Shown one piece after another: positions 43,719 through 52,916 of a stretch of 64,000 nt of DNA. This stretch comes from Bacillus methanolicus PB1 (GTDB lineage: Bacteria; Bacillota; Bacilli; Bacillales; Cytobacillaceae): the NCBI RefSeq assembly GCF_000262755.1, contig NZ_AFEU01000002.1, forward strand, positions 124,001 through 188,000, given 5' to 3'. The translations under genes and the position numbers were made by a program. Each line of letters begins with the position of its first letter. Positions within the stretch are counted from its first letter, which is position 1. Under the pieces are notes generated by a model that was given only the letters and a program-made list of their open reading frames with translations, did no database searches and was not told where the DNA came from.

Positions 43719-45000
43719 TTAAACGAGATTGAATATGGCAAGGAGTAAATCAATTATTTTAATTCCTATAAATGGAACAATAACTCCGCCCAATCCGAAG
43801 ATGAAAAGATTTCGGGTTAATAGTTTTGTTGCACTCATCGGTACATACTTAACACCCTTAATCGCTAACGGAATAAGTATTGGAATGATGATAGCGTTAA
43901 AGATGAATGCCGAAAGGATTGCACTTTCAGGTGTTGCCAAATTCATAATGTTAAGCGCCTTCATTTGCGGAATCGCCAACATAAACATTGCCGGAATTAT
44001 GGCAAAATATTTCTCTACATCATTTGCAATACTGAACGTAGTTAAGGCTCCTCTTGTCATTAAAAGCTGTTTTCCAATCGCTACAACTTCAATAATCTTG
44101 GTCGGATCAGAATCGAGATCTACCATGTTTGCAGCTTCCTTGGCAGCGATCATACCACTATTCATGGCAAGACCAACATCCGCTTGAGCAAGAGCCGGGG
44201 CATCGTTTGTACCGTCACCTGTCATAGCAACCAATTTTCCTTCTGATTGTTCTTTTTTTATAACATCAATTTTACCTTCCGGCTTTGCTTCTGCGATAAA
44301 GTCATCCACACCCGCCTCTTTGGCAATAGTGGCTGCCGTCAGTGGGTTATCCCCCGTACACATGATTGTTTTGATTCCCATTTTTCGTAATTCATCAAAC
44401 CGTTCTCTCATTCCCGGTTTTACAGTATCTTTTAAATAAATTAGCCCTAACAAGCGATTTCCATCTGCTACGGCAAGCGGAGTACCGCCTTCCATTGCAA
44501 TTTGTTCCGCTTTTTCCTCCAGATCGTCCGGAACAGTACCGCCATGTTCCATGACATATTCTTTAATGGCGTCTACAGCACCTTTTCGAACTTTACGGCC
44601 ATCAGCAAAATCTGTTCCACTCATTCTGGTTTCCGCCCTAAATTCCACTCCCTCTGACCCGGTCGTTTGAAATTCACTTTCGGGAACACCTAATTTCTTC
44701 GCTAATTCAATAACGGAACGTCCTTCCGGCGTTTCATCATGGAGAGAACTTTGAAGAGCAGCCCGGTTCAACTCTTCCCGGGAAGAATTTTTTACCGGGA
44801 TAAAGGATGACGCCATTCGGTTCCCATGTGTAATCGTTCCTGTTTTATCAAGAATGATGGTATTAATATCTCCTGCTGCTTCTACTGCTTTCCCTGACTT
44901 TTCGATGACATTAAATTTAGTGACACGATCCATTCCCGTGATGCCGATGGCCGAAAGCAGCCCTCCAATCGTTGTCGGGATTAAACAAACAAGTAAAGTA
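43719..45000 (-). pseudogene. kdpB: kdpB 3' part (N-terminal third deleted)
   Basis: The frame encodes the KdpB P-type ATPase from its fourth membrane helix on: [20 protein letters not shown], then the phosphorylation site [12 protein letters not shown], the ATP-binding domain, [18 protein letters not shown] and the last helices. The conventional reading starts at an ATG at 44933. About 250 N-terminal residues, including the actuator domain, are gone, and the frame runs straight into kdpA sequence at about 45000. It cannot be a working pump. Confidence 0.88.
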
Positions 45001-45367
45001 ATCCGGATTCTCCGCTGTAATGCTGTAAGTTTGTATTCGTTAAAAAGCTTGAAACTGTATTAAATGCTAATAAAGGGTCCATTGAGTCAATTCCGCCCGG
45101 ATTACCAGGCAGTACCCCTTGAAAGCGAATAATTACATAACAAATTCCAAACATAGCAAGGTTGCTTAATAACAAAGCCTTTGCATATTGTTTCCAATTC
45201 ATTTCTGATTGTGTAATACCAGAAACCTTGTAAATAGCTTTTTCAAACCCGAAAATTCGATCAAGTTTTGTTTCCTCTAATGAAAAAACCCGGGCAATAT
45301 AACGCCCCATTGGTATGGCAAATAAAACGACCAGAGCCAAAACCAATGCAATTTGTATAAGTTCCAT
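44981..45367 (-). pseudogene. kdpA: kdpA 5' part, truncated by the same deletion
   Basis: The first about 122 residues of KdpA are intact: MELIQIALVLALVVLFAIPM and the first selectivity-filter loop [20 protein letters not shown]. Then the frame crosses into kdpB sequence and stops after LLYLFV. Intact KdpA is about 560 residues, so more than three quarters is lost. GGAGG precedes the ATG. Confidence 0.88.
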
Positions 45368-45387
45368 TATGATTCCTCCATATTAAA

Positions 45388-45465
45388 TTAATATCTCTCA
45401 GGATGGATTAAGGCATCTATAAGATAAATCGCTAAACCTGCTGCAAGAATCAATAACAAAATCAT
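45388..45465 (-). CDS. kdpF: KdpF small membrane subunit
   Basis: A 25-residue peptide beginning MILLLILAAGLAIYLIDALI and ending HPERY, with one transmembrane helix. This is the typical KdpF sequence and its place is directly before kdpA. In other bacteria KdpF stabilises the Kdp complex. It begins 2 bases after the stop of the preceding small gene. Confidence 0.85.
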   Translation of the reverse strand: MILLLILAAGLAIYLIDALIHPERY

Positions 45466-45467
45466 AA

Positions 45468-45569
45468 TTAACGGCTCTCCTTATCTATTAAGACTTTGTC
45501 ACAAAATTTAATAAAGCCAAAAAACATCAGAAAAGATACAATTGTAAGTCCAATTGATATGAAATCCAT
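45468..45569 (-). CDS. small membrane protein at the head of the kdp operon
   Basis: A 33-residue peptide starting MDFISIGLTIVSFLMFFGFI, then KFCDKVLIDKESR. It has one helix and the conserved KFCDKV-like end seen in small proteins preceding kdpF in other Firmicutes. AAGGGA precedes the ATG. No function is known. Confidence 0.65.
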   Translation of the reverse strand: MDFISIGLTIVSFLMFFGFIKFCDKVLIDKESR

Positions 45570-45658
45570 ACTTTCAATCCCTTCTAAAAAAAGTGACTGG
45601 ATAAAAAAGGTGTGCCTTACCTATAAATAAATTTTTCCAGTGTTAATATCTAACAATG

Positions 45659-45695
45659 AATAGAAAATTATTCAGACAATAGAAAATTATTCAGA
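45659..45695. promoter_or_regulatory. two 18-bp direct repeats before the kdp operon
   Basis: AATAGAAAATTATTCAGA occurs at 45659-45676 and again at 45678-45695, a period of 19 bp. They lie about 90 bases upstream of the first kdp gene. This may be a regulator binding site; which regulator is unknown. Confidence 0.5.
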
Positions 45696-45749
45696 AGATT
45701 TATTTCTCTTTTTTTTTCGAAAATTCTTCAATATATGACATACATTTTA

Positions 45750-45769
45750 TTAATCAAACGTTTGATTAA
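45750..45769. promoter_or_regulatory. 20-bp perfect palindrome, possible operator
   Basis: TTAATCAAACGTTTGATTAA is a perfect 20-bp inverted repeat, the size of a TetR- or LacI-type operator. No intact regulator gene adjoins it. The 430 bases from 45570 to 46001 contain short open frames on both strands but nothing I can support as a gene. Confidence 0.4.
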
Positions 45770-46001
45770 AGATCGAAAAATTGCATGGAACTCATACACT
45801 TTTCCCGGGAAATTGAAGCGGAAATCGTCAAAAGCAGACGGCCTCTTTTCGACAAAATCGTGCAGGCGCTTTGTATTGCCAAAAACAAGCGAAAGACGGG
45901 TCTTAAAAATTTTCAAAAGAAAAGCGCAAGCACTTTTAGCCCCGGCAAGCAAAGGTTCGCTTCAACTTTGCAGCCTTTATTCTTATTTTAGATTCCATGA
46001 T

Positions 46002-47540
46002 TTATATCCATTTCTTTTGAAAAGCAGCAATGCTTTCATACTCTTCTTTTAACAGCCGAGAGAGTCTTATATAGATAGGAATTAACTCTTGATAGATTGC
46101 GACATTTTCTTTATTCGGCTGATGATGGTAATTGGCTCCTACCATATCGGAAACGACATTTAATGTATTTACTTCACCGAGACTGTATAAGCCAATGATA
46201 GCCGCCCCCAGACAAGAGCTTTCGAAACTTTCGGGTACATAGACTTCCTGGTTAAAAATGTCTGCCATCATTTGCCTCCATAGTTCTGACCTTGCAAAGC
46301 CGCCTGTTGCTTGAATCTTCTTAGGCTCGCCGATTCGTTCTTTTAAAGCAAGAAGAACCGTATATAAATTAAAGATTACTCCTTCCATAACAGCCCGAAT
46401 AAGGTGCCCTTTATTATGATGCAATCCTAATCCAAAGAAAGAGCCTCGTGCGTTTGCATCCCATAATGGCGCTCTTTCCCCTGCTAAATATGGATGGAAT
46501 AATAAACCGTCCGAACCGGGTTTAACTCTTGCTGCAATTTCAGTAAGAACTTCATACGGATCTTTCCTCAAACGTAATGCAGTCTCCATTTCAGAATATC
46601 CGAGCAGGTCACGTATCCATCTGAAAATCATACCGCCATTATTAACCGGTCCGCCTATCACCCAATGATCTTCGGTTAAAGCATAACAAAAGATCCTTCC
46701 TTTAGAGTCTGTTACAGGACGATCGGTTACCGTCCGAATGGCCCCGCTTGTCCCAATGGTGACAGCCACTGCTCCGGGCTCTATCGCATTGACACCTAAA
46801 TTGGACAATACTCCATCACCGGCTCCTGCAACAAAAGGAATATCTGTCGGCAAGTTCATTTCTCTTGCAAATGTTTCGTCCAATCCTGTCAGACGGAACG
46901 TTGTTGGAACGGGCTCAGAAAGCTGTTTCTCTGTAACACCGGCAACAGCCAGTGCTTCCTCATCCCATTTTAGAGAAGCCAGATTAAACATCCCGGTAGC
47001 GGAAGCAATGGAATAATCAATAATATATTTCTTAAAAAGCTTATAAAAGACATATTCTTTCATAGAAATAAATTTATCACTACTTGAAAAAAGTTCTTGA
47101 TGCTCATGTCGAAGCCAAGTTAGCTTTGAAAGAGGGGACATCGGATGAATCGGTGTCCCCGTACGGAGATAAATTTGATGTCCGTTCATCTCATTTTTTA
47201 TTTTTTCAGCCCACATGGAACTTCTATTATCCGCCCACGTGATGCATTTCGTTAATGGCCTGCCCTCTTTGTCCACTGCAATGACACTATGCATAGCTGA
47301 ACTAAAAGAAACACATAGAATATCGGTTGGGGCTACATTACTTGATTGAATCGTTTGCTTAATGCTTTTGATCACAGCTTGAAAAATTTCTTCCGGATCT
47401 TGCTCTGCAGCGGCCGGTGCAGGCGATAACAGTGGATATTCAACTCCAGAACTTGAAATAACAGTACCATCAACATGAAACAGAACGGATTTTGTGCTCG
47501 TTGTTCCAATGTCTACACCGATAACATATTTTGAACTCAC
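46002..47540 (-). CDS. gntK: gluconokinase GntK, FGGY family
   Basis: A carbohydrate kinase of 512 residues that phosphorylates gluconate to 6-phosphogluconate. The N-terminal FGGY domain has YVIGVDIGTTSTKSVLF, and the second domain has VAGAGDGVLSNLG, VTIGTSGAIRT and ATGGFARSELWRQMMADIF. Similarity to B. subtilis GntK is strong in GGPVNNGGMIFRWIRD and FHPYLAGERAPLWDANARG. The start is GTG at 47540, with AAGGAG nine bases upstream. It stands alone: no gntR, gntP or gntZ is nearby, unlike in B. subtilis. Confidence 0.88.
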   Translation of the reverse strand: MSSKYVIGVDIGTTSTKSVLFHVDGTVISSSGVEYPLLSPAPAAAEQDPEEIFQAVIKSIKQTIQSSNVAPTDILCVSFSSAMHSVIAVDKEGRPLTKCITWADNRSSMWAEKIKNEMNGHQIYLRTGTPIHPMSPLSKLTWLRHEHQELFSSSDKFISMKEYVFYKLFKKYIIDYSIASATGMFNLASLKWDEEALAVAGVTEKQLSEPVPTTFRLTGLDETFAREMNLPTDIPFVAGAGDGVLSNLGVNAIEPGAVAVTIGTSGAIRTVTDRPVTDSKGRIFCYALTEDHWVIGGPVNNGGMIFRWIRDLLGYSEMETALRLRKDPYEVLTEIAARVKPGSDGLLFHPYLAGERAPLWDANARGSFFGLGLHHNKGHLIRAVMEGVIFNLYTVLLALKERIGEPKKIQATGGFARSELWRQMMADIFNQEVYVPESFESSCLGAAIIGLYSLGEVNTLNVVSDMVGANYHHQPNKENVAIYQELIPIYIRLSRLLKEEYESIAAFQKKWI

Positions 47541-47577
47541 TATTCCATTCTCCTTTCAATAAGGTTGTCAGGGACCT

Positions 47578-47645
47578 GACGAGAGTAAAAGACCTCGAAC
47601 GGGAGTAAATGCTCCTTGAACGGGAGTAAACACCTGTTAAACTCC
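47578..47645. repeat. 21-bp degenerate tandem repeats (GAACGGGAGTAAA type)
   Basis: Three units: GACGAGAGTAAAAGACCTC, GAACGGGAGTAAATGCTCCTT and GAACGGGAGTAAACACCTGTT, spaced 20-21 bases. They match the units at 264-322. They lie just upstream of gntK. Confidence 0.7.
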
Positions 47646-47726
47646 ATTGAAAAGAGTGAGGATTCCCACTCACTTTCCTAAAAAGGTGAATATCTAGTTT
47701 ATCTTAAAATTTTAATCACATCAGCT

Positions 47727-47784
47727 GAAAAAAAAAGACCGGAGGATAAACCAGAATTGAATCTGATTTTCCTTCGATCCGGGG
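47727..47784 (-). terminator. terminator of the thi operon
   Basis: On the minus strand CCCCGGATCGAAGGAAAAT and GGTTTATCCTCCGGTC form a long imperfect stem (CCGGA with TCCGG) followed by nine T. It lies 30-90 bases past the thiF stop. Confidence 0.65.
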
Positions 47785-47814
47785 CTTAATTGTTTATCTT
47801 GTTTATAAATTTGT

Positions 47815-48834
47815 CTATCCGATAAAGCGATGATACAAGCTTTTCGCCTCTGCTATATCTTTTGTACCGTGGACAAGCACCCTCCCGTCTTTAAAAACGA
47901 CAAGACGGTGATCGCCTTGTATGAACGAAACAAGGTATGGATTCTTTTCAACTTTTCCTCCTGCACGGGAAAGATTTTCTGCCAGCTGATTCAAATCTCT
48001 TTCAAATCTTTCCGCAGGCCTGATTTGCACCGTATTCCTCCCGCAAAGAACCGCTGTTTTCATTTGGTTTTCAGGTTGCAAATACGGATAGATGGGAGTT
48101 TCTCCGCAGGAAGGACAATCTGCTTTTTTCATTTTATCGACATTCATCGCCACATAATGATTGTTCCAAAGATCAAACGAAACGAGCGTTTTCCGCAATG
48201 CTTTTGTGTCCTCTACTAAAATTTTTAATGCTTCGGACGTTTGATGGACTACAACCATTTGGACGGCAGGTGCAATAATTCCGGCTGTGTCGCAAGTTGC
48301 TCCACCCATAGGAACACTTTCAAGTAGACAGCTTAAACATGGCGTTTTTCCGGGTATGATTGTATAGCTTAAACCATAACTGCCGACACATGCTCCATAA
48401 ATCCAGGGAATCTTTCGTTTTTGTGAAATGTCATTAATTAGCATACGTATATCAAAGTTATCAGTAGCATCAATAATAAGATCAACATCTTCAGTTAATT
48501 CTTCCATTTCTTGAATGCCTGCGTCCATAATGTGCGATTCAATCTGAACGTCGGAATTGATCTGCAGCAGCCGCTCCCTTGCCGCAATCGCTTTCGGCAT
48601 TCGATTTTCCGCGTCTTTCTCGCTGAAAAGTTGTTGTCGTTGAAGATTGCTCCACTCAACATAGTCACGGTCAACGATCGTTAATCTGCCGACACCTGCA
48701 CGGGCTAGTATTTCAGCGCTCCCGGTGCCAAGAGCGCCGGCGCCGATGATCAATACATGTTTCGACGAAAGCTTTTTCTGCCCTTCTTTTTGAATTCCGG
48801 CAAACAATTCTTGCCTGGAATACCGCTCGCTCAT
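47815..48834 (-). CDS. thiF: ThiS adenylyltransferase ThiF (MoeB/E1 family)
   Basis: A 339-residue E1-like enzyme that adenylates the C-terminus of ThiS for sulfur transfer. RYSRQELFAGI is the family start, the ATP loop is IIGAGALGTGSAEILARAGV, and the zinc Cys pairs appear as PCLSCL and CPSCGE. A C-terminal extension of about 90 residues (NTVQIRPAERFERDLNQLAE to the end) resembles the tail of MoeB/ThiF proteins in Bacillus. Its start overlaps the thiG stop as TAATG. It is last in the thi operon. Confidence 0.9.
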   Translation of the reverse strand: MSERYSRQELFAGIQKEGQKKLSSKHVLIIGAGALGTGSAEILARAGVGRLTIVDRDYVEWSNLQRQQLFSEKDAENRMPKAIAARERLLQINSDVQIESHIMDAGIQEMEELTEDVDLIIDATDNFDIRMLINDISQKRKIPWIYGACVGSYGLSYTIIPGKTPCLSCLLESVPMGGATCDTAGIIAPAVQMVVVHQTSEALKILVEDTKALRKTLVSFDLWNNHYVAMNVDKMKKADCPSCGETPIYPYLQPENQMKTAVLCGRNTVQIRPAERFERDLNQLAENLSRAGGKVEKNPYLVSFIQGDHRLVVFKDGRVLVHGTKDIAEAKSLYHRFIG

Positions 48835-49598
48835 TAAACGATCATTCCCTCCTGCGGGCTCGAGGCGGTTGCATACCTTTTTTTCGGAATTCTGCCTGCT
48901 TCATATCCCATTCGTCCTGATTCAATGGCCAGCTTCATCGCGAGAGCCATTTTCACCGGATCTTTTGCACCTGATACAGCAGTATTCAATAAAACGCCAT
49001 CTGCACCCATCTCCATTGCGAGAGCCGCATCTGACGGCGAACCGATTCCTGCATCAACAATGACAGGTATAATTGCTTGCTCGATAATCAGGCTTAAATT
49101 TAGCGGATTCACAATTCCTTGACCGGAACCAATCGGTGAAGCTCCGGGCATAATGGCATGCACGCCAAGCTCCTGCAATTTTCTAGCTAATATTACATCA
49201 TCAGAAGTGTAAGGGAGAACGATAAATCCTTCCTCCAAAAGCATTTCAGATGCCTTCAACGTTTCAATCGGGTCCGGGAGAAGTGTTTTATCATCACCAA
49301 TAACTTCTACTTTTATCATATCACACAAACCGGACGCCTTTGCCAGTTTTGCAATTCTTACCGCTTCTTCCGCCGTTTTTGCTCCTGCTGTATTCGGCAG
49401 CAAAGTGAAATTTGCAACCTCCAGCTTTTCCAAAAAGTTTGGCTGGTCCGGCTCATAAATATTCATACGGCGAACTGCAAATGTCAGAATTTCAGCACCT
49501 GATACTTTTACCGCTTCTTTCTGTACATCAAAATCAGGAAACTTTCCTGTTCCAAGCAGCAATCTCGATTCAAACTGATAAGGACCTATTTTTAACAT
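48834..49598 (-). CDS. thiG: thiazole synthase ThiG
   Basis: A TIM-barrel enzyme of 254 residues that assembles the thiazole phosphate ring from deoxyxylulose phosphate, dehydroglycine and ThiS thiocarboxylate. [13 protein letters not shown] is the family start, [16 protein letters not shown] carries the Schiff-base lysine, and [20 protein letters not shown] and [18 protein letters not shown] are the phosphate-binding end of the barrel. The stop of thiS is one base before its start region. Confidence 0.95.
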   Translation of the reverse strand: MLKIGPYQFESRLLLGTGKFPDFDVQKEAVKVSGAEILTFAVRRMNIYEPDQPNFLEKLEVANFTLLPNTAGAKTAEEAVRIAKLAKASGLCDMIKVEVIGDDKTLLPDPIETLKASEMLLEEGFIVLPYTSDDVILARKLQELGVHAIMPGASPIGSGQGIVNPLNLSLIIEQAIIPVIVDAGIGSPSDAALAMEMGADGVLLNTAVSGAKDPVKMALAMKLAIESGRMGYEAGRIPKKRYATASSPQEGMIV

Positions 49599-49599
49599 A

Positions 49600-49803
49600 T
49601 TAACCGCCTCCTACAAAATGAACAATTTCTATTTTATCGCCATCTGACAAATTAGCTTCTGCATGTGCACTTTTCTCAAGAATTACTCGATTCAGTTCAA
49701 CAATGGCTCCTTTGTCTTGCAAGTTAAAGTGAGTCAACAAATCTTGAATCGTACGTACTTCATTAGACAGTTCGACTACATCTCCGTTAATAATGATCTT
49801 CAT
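49600..49803 (-). CDS. thiS: sulfur carrier protein ThiS
   Basis: A 67-residue ubiquitin-like sulfur carrier, starting [12 protein letters not shown] and ending HFVGGG. The C-terminal Gly-Gly is the site of adenylation and thiocarboxylation. GAGGTGA precedes the ATG. It is tightly packed between thiO and thiG. Confidence 0.95.
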   Translation of the reverse strand: MKIIINGDVVELSNEVRTIQDLLTHFNLQDKGAIVELNRVILEKSAHAEANLSDGDKIEIVHFVGGG

Positions 49804-49807
49804 TTTG

Positions 49808-50938
49808 TCACCTCGTTATCATCGTTTTGGAAAACCGGTCTACCCGAAACGGCTGCAACGTCTCTTCATGCCGTTCACCTTCGATCAGCTCTGTCATCCA
49901 CTGTCCTGTGATCGGACTGAGCAATATTCCGTTGCGAAAATGGCCCGCCGCAATAAATAGCCCTTCAATTTCAGGATGCTTGCCCATATAAGGCAACCCA
50001 TCAGGAGTTTGGGGTCGAAGGCCTGTCCAAGCTTTTTCCCATTCGCCCTCCACAATGTTCGGTAAAATCGTTTCTGTCTTTGTTAAAAGATCTCGAATTC
50101 CTTTTAGAGTAACCTTTTTATCGTATTGTCCTTCTCCCATGGTAGCACCAACGATAAGACGGCCCCGTTGTTTTGGCACAATGTAGCATCCTTCAGAAAT
50201 CACGGTAGCAGTTATCGGTGCTGCCGGATATAGCAAAGAAAAACATTCCCCTTTGACGGGATATAACGGAAGATGAAGGCCGGTTTGCTGCAATAACGTT
50301 CCTGACCAGACACCTGACGTCACTACTACCATATTACTGTAAAAATTACCGACATTCGTTTCAATGCCAATAATCCGGTCATTTTGAATAATAACTCCTG
50401 TTGTTGTTGTATACTCTCGTAAACTCACACCTAAAATGGATGCGGCCCTTGCAAAAGCAGAAGTCAATTCCGGTGCAAGCACATGTCCATCATCCGGCAG
50501 ATACACAGCGCCTGTAAGATCACGGGAAAGGTTCGGTTCTTTTTCAAGCATCTCTTCAACAGACAACCATTCGGCTCTTTGTCCTTGCTTCTGATAGAAT
50601 GATATAAGTCTCTTTAACTCGTTTTCTTCTTCTTCTGAACTGGCTACCTTTAATAACCCTTTATTTACCAGATGAATATCAATACCGGAACATTCCTTCA
50701 ATTCCTCTGCTATGTCCGGAAAAAGATTTCTGCTCTTTTGCGCCATGTCATATAGAGGCCCGGCTTCTGTTATTTCCGCCTGTGCACCAAGCATTCCCGC
50801 TGCCGCGCTTGATGCCTCGCATCCAATCCGGTCTTTTTCAACTAACAGGACCTTTCGTTTCTTTTTTGCCAAATGAAAGGCAATTGAACTGCCAATCACT
50901 CCGCCTCCAACAATAATAACGTCATAACTGGTCGTCAT
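49808..50938 (-). CDS. thiO: glycine oxidase ThiO
   Basis: An FAD-dependent oxidase of 376 residues that makes dehydroglycine (iminoacetate) for thiazole synthesis. The N-terminal FAD fold is DVIIVGGGVIGSSIAFHLA, with GCEASSAAAGMLGAQAE downstream, and the C-terminal motif is GHFRNGILLSPITGQWM. The start at 50938 has AAGAGGG six bases upstream and the ATG at 50956 none. It overlaps the end of tenI by 17 bases. Confidence 0.93.
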   Translation of the reverse strand: MTTSYDVIIVGGGVIGSSIAFHLAKKKRKVLLVEKDRIGCEASSAAAGMLGAQAEITEAGPLYDMAQKSRNLFPDIAEELKECSGIDIHLVNKGLLKVASSEEEENELKRLISFYQKQGQRAEWLSVEEMLEKEPNLSRDLTGAVYLPDDGHVLAPELTSAFARAASILGVSLREYTTTTGVIIQNDRIIGIETNVGNFYSNMVVVTSGVWSGTLLQQTGLHLPLYPVKGECFSLLYPAAPITATVISEGCYIVPKQRGRLIVGATMGEGQYDKKVTLKGIRDLLTKTETILPNIVEGEWEKAWTGLRPQTPDGLPYMGKHPEIEGLFIAAGHFRNGILLSPITGQWMTELIEGERHEETLQPFRVDRFSKTMITR

Positions 50939-51551
50939 TTGAAACCCTCTTTTCATTTACAATCGTATATAATTCTTTTATTGCTTCTAACGGTGAATGA
51001 GCTTCCCATATCAAAGACATGACGGCAATGCCGGCCGCACCTGTCGACAAAACGTCTTTCGTATTCTTTGGTGTTATACCCCCAATCGCGATTACCGGAA
51101 TAGCCACCTCCTTCACGACTTGCTGCAATGAACCTAGACCTCTTGGGGCCAATCCAGGCTTTGAAGAAGTGGAAAAAATATGTCCGTACAAAAGGTAATC
51201 CGCTCCCTGCTCTTCTGCTTCTACAGCTTCTTGAATCGAGTGAACCGATTTCCCGATGCGCAATTCCGGAAAACTCGTTTTAACAAGTTGTACATCAAGG
51301 CTTTGGTATGTTAGTTGAACACCCTGTGCATGAACTGCTCTTGCAACGTCTGCGCGGTCATTTACAACTATTTTTCCGGACGGGATTCCTATATCGATCA
51401 TTGCCTTAATAATGGTATAGACCTCTTTGGCTGTTGCTGTTTTTTCGCGAATGTGAATGGCGGTAACATATGGATGAATCTCAGAAGCTATCTTCACAAA
51501 GCAATCGGTCTTCTGTATACCGTTCGAAATGACATGAATTTCTTTTTCCAT
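50922..51551 (-). CDS. tenI: thiazole tautomerase TenI
   Basis: A ThiE-like barrel of 209 residues. HVISNGIQKTDCF, VNDRADVARAVHAQGVQL and YLLYGHIFSTSSKPGLAPRG are TenI motifs; in B. subtilis TenI aromatises the thiazole. It is too far from ThiE in its active-site loop (GHIFSTSSKPG and not GPIFPTxTK) to be called thiamine phosphate synthase. The start at 51551 has AGGTG upstream; the longer frame has none. It is the first gene after the TPP riboswitch. Confidence 0.85.
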   Translation of the reverse strand: MEKEIHVISNGIQKTDCFVKIASEIHPYVTAIHIREKTATAKEVYTIIKAMIDIGIPSGKIVVNDRADVARAVHAQGVQLTYQSLDVQLVKTSFPELRIGKSVHSIQEAVEAEEQGADYLLYGHIFSTSSKPGLAPRGLGSLQQVVKEVAIPVIAIGGITPKNTKDVLSTGAAGIAVMSLIWEAHSPLEAIKELYTIVNEKRVSNDDQL

Positions 51552-51583
51552 CGTCCACACCTGCCCTTGGACGTAAACTTGGC

Positions 51584-51622
51584 AAAACAAAAACCACTCT
51601 CCAGCATAAAGAGTGGTTAAAG
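51584..51622 (-). terminator. terminator of the TPP riboswitch
   Basis: On the minus strand AACCACTCT and AGAGTGGTT form a 9-bp stem followed by TTTTGTTTTG, about 35 bases before the tenI start. It is the attenuation element below the TPP aptamer. Confidence 0.8.
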
Positions 51623-51654
51623 TACATAAAAATACTCTAGTCTAAAACAATAGT

Positions 51655-51745
51655 CTCCACTTCCCTACGCTGGTATGATCCAGATCAGGTTCAAAGGGTT
51701 TAGAACCGAAGTTCAATCTCAGCCTTTAAAAGGCTCCCCTAGTGT
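51655..51745 (-). ncRNA. TPP riboswitch (THI element)
   Basis: Read leftward: CACTAGGGGAGCC, TTTTAAA, GGCTGAGATTGAACTTCGG, then AACCTGATCTGGATCATACC and AGCGTAGGGAAG. These are the conserved parts of the thi-box. It controls tenI-thiO-thiS-thiG-thiF. Confidence 0.96.
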
Positions 51746-51825
51746 TATGAATTATTTAATTTATTGAAATTTTAACACGAATCCGAAAAAGTGGAAACAT
51801 TTTTTTAGGCTTGTTTGCGTTGTAA

Positions 51826-52773
51826 TTACCTTCCATCTTCAATTACAGTTAATTTTTTTTGAGGTGCATTTGATTTAAACGATAAAATTATCATCATTGC
51901 CATCACGCACAGGGCGCCAAATGCTTGAAACACTCCAAAAGAAACATGTAGCCATATAATTGCAGAAATAACAGCGACGAGCGGTTCTGTGCAGCTTAGC
52001 AGACTCGTTTCTTTCGGGGTAATGAAACGAAGGCTTTCCATATAAAGAAAAAAAGCTATCAGCGTTCCAAATATAATGACAAAGCTAATAAGTGAAATTG
52101 TATGAATAGACCATTCTTGAGTTTCTATTTTCCATGGAGGATAAATAAAACTTAATCCAATTCCTCCTATAATCATTCCCCAACCAACAACGACTATTGA
52201 ACCCCATTTTTTAAGTAATTGAACGGGATATATTGTATAAAAAGCAAGGGCTATACCGGACAAAATTCCCCATACGACAGAGATGTTTGAAACGGCAAAA
52301 TTTTTAATCGAACCGTTCGTTAACAAAAGAAAAGTTCCTAAAAGAGCTAATATAATCGCTGTTATGTCACGAAGATCCGGATATGCACGATATCTCATAA
52401 TGAAATAGACAGATATAAATATTGGAGCTAAGTATTGAAGTAATGTAGCAACCGCAGAGTTTCCTGTTTCGATGGAAGCGAAATATGTATACTGGACTCC
52501 TAACAGTCCAACTAAACCAAAAAGTAATAACTGAAGCCGTGTCTTTCGATCTTTCCAAATCGCCCATACCTTTTCTTTATCGTTGCTTAACAGACCTATT
52601 GCAATTAATACAGCACCCGAGAATAACAGCCGTATTGTCACCAGCCACCCGATCGGAACACCATTATTTTGAAAAAGCTGCTGGGCAGCTGTACCTGATA
52701 ACCCCCATAATGTAGCTCCAAAAGTAACCATTAAAATACCTTTGAACCGATCTTGTCCTATGAAATTTCCCAC
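51826..52773 (-). CDS. EamA/DMT-family transporter
   Basis: A 315-residue membrane protein with ten hydrophobic helices in two EamA repeats. The first begins GILMVTFGATLWGLSGTAAQ, and the second repeat has SGIALAFYTIYPVQLLKKWG and ETSLLSCTEPLVAVISAI, the signature of the last helices of DMT exporters. The start is GTG at 52773 with GAGGGGG upstream. It lies upstream of the TPP riboswitch but on its own promoter, so it is not obviously a thiamine transporter. The substrate is unknown. Confidence 0.85.
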   Translation of the reverse strand: MGNFIGQDRFKGILMVTFGATLWGLSGTAAQQLFQNNGVPIGWLVTIRLLFSGAVLIAIGLLSNDKEKVWAIWKDRKTRLQLLLFGLVGLLGVQYTYFASIETGNSAVATLLQYLAPIFISVYFIMRYRAYPDLRDITAIILALLGTFLLLTNGSIKNFAVSNISVVWGILSGIALAFYTIYPVQLLKKWGSIVVVGWGMIIGGIGLSFIYPPWKIETQEWSIHTISLISFVIIFGTLIAFFLYMESLRFITPKETSLLSCTEPLVAVISAIIWLHVSFGVFQAFGALCVMAMMIILSFKSNAPQKKLTVIEDGR

Positions 52774-52916
52774 ATCTGTTCCCCCTCTTGGCAGATCATA
52801 TTTATATTGTATATTAAATTGTGAGAATAATATAAACCTTTTATCGAATTCACAAAAAAACGCCTTTTTTCTGCCGGGGGCTCTGTTACATAGAAACCGG
52901 ACAAGTCTCGGTTAAT

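Noticed and set aside
44933-45367. A genuine KdpA-KdpB fusion protein
   Set aside because: The two parts are out of frame at the junction and each lacks essential regions.
45735-46052. Plus-strand frames between the kdp operon and gntK (regulator-like)
   Set aside because: Two overlapping frames give different low-complexity products, neither matches a known regulator, and no ribosome site is present.
50922-51551. Thiamine phosphate synthase (ThiE)
   Set aside because: Gene order after the TPP riboswitch with thiO-thiS-thiG and its loop sequence fit TenI better.
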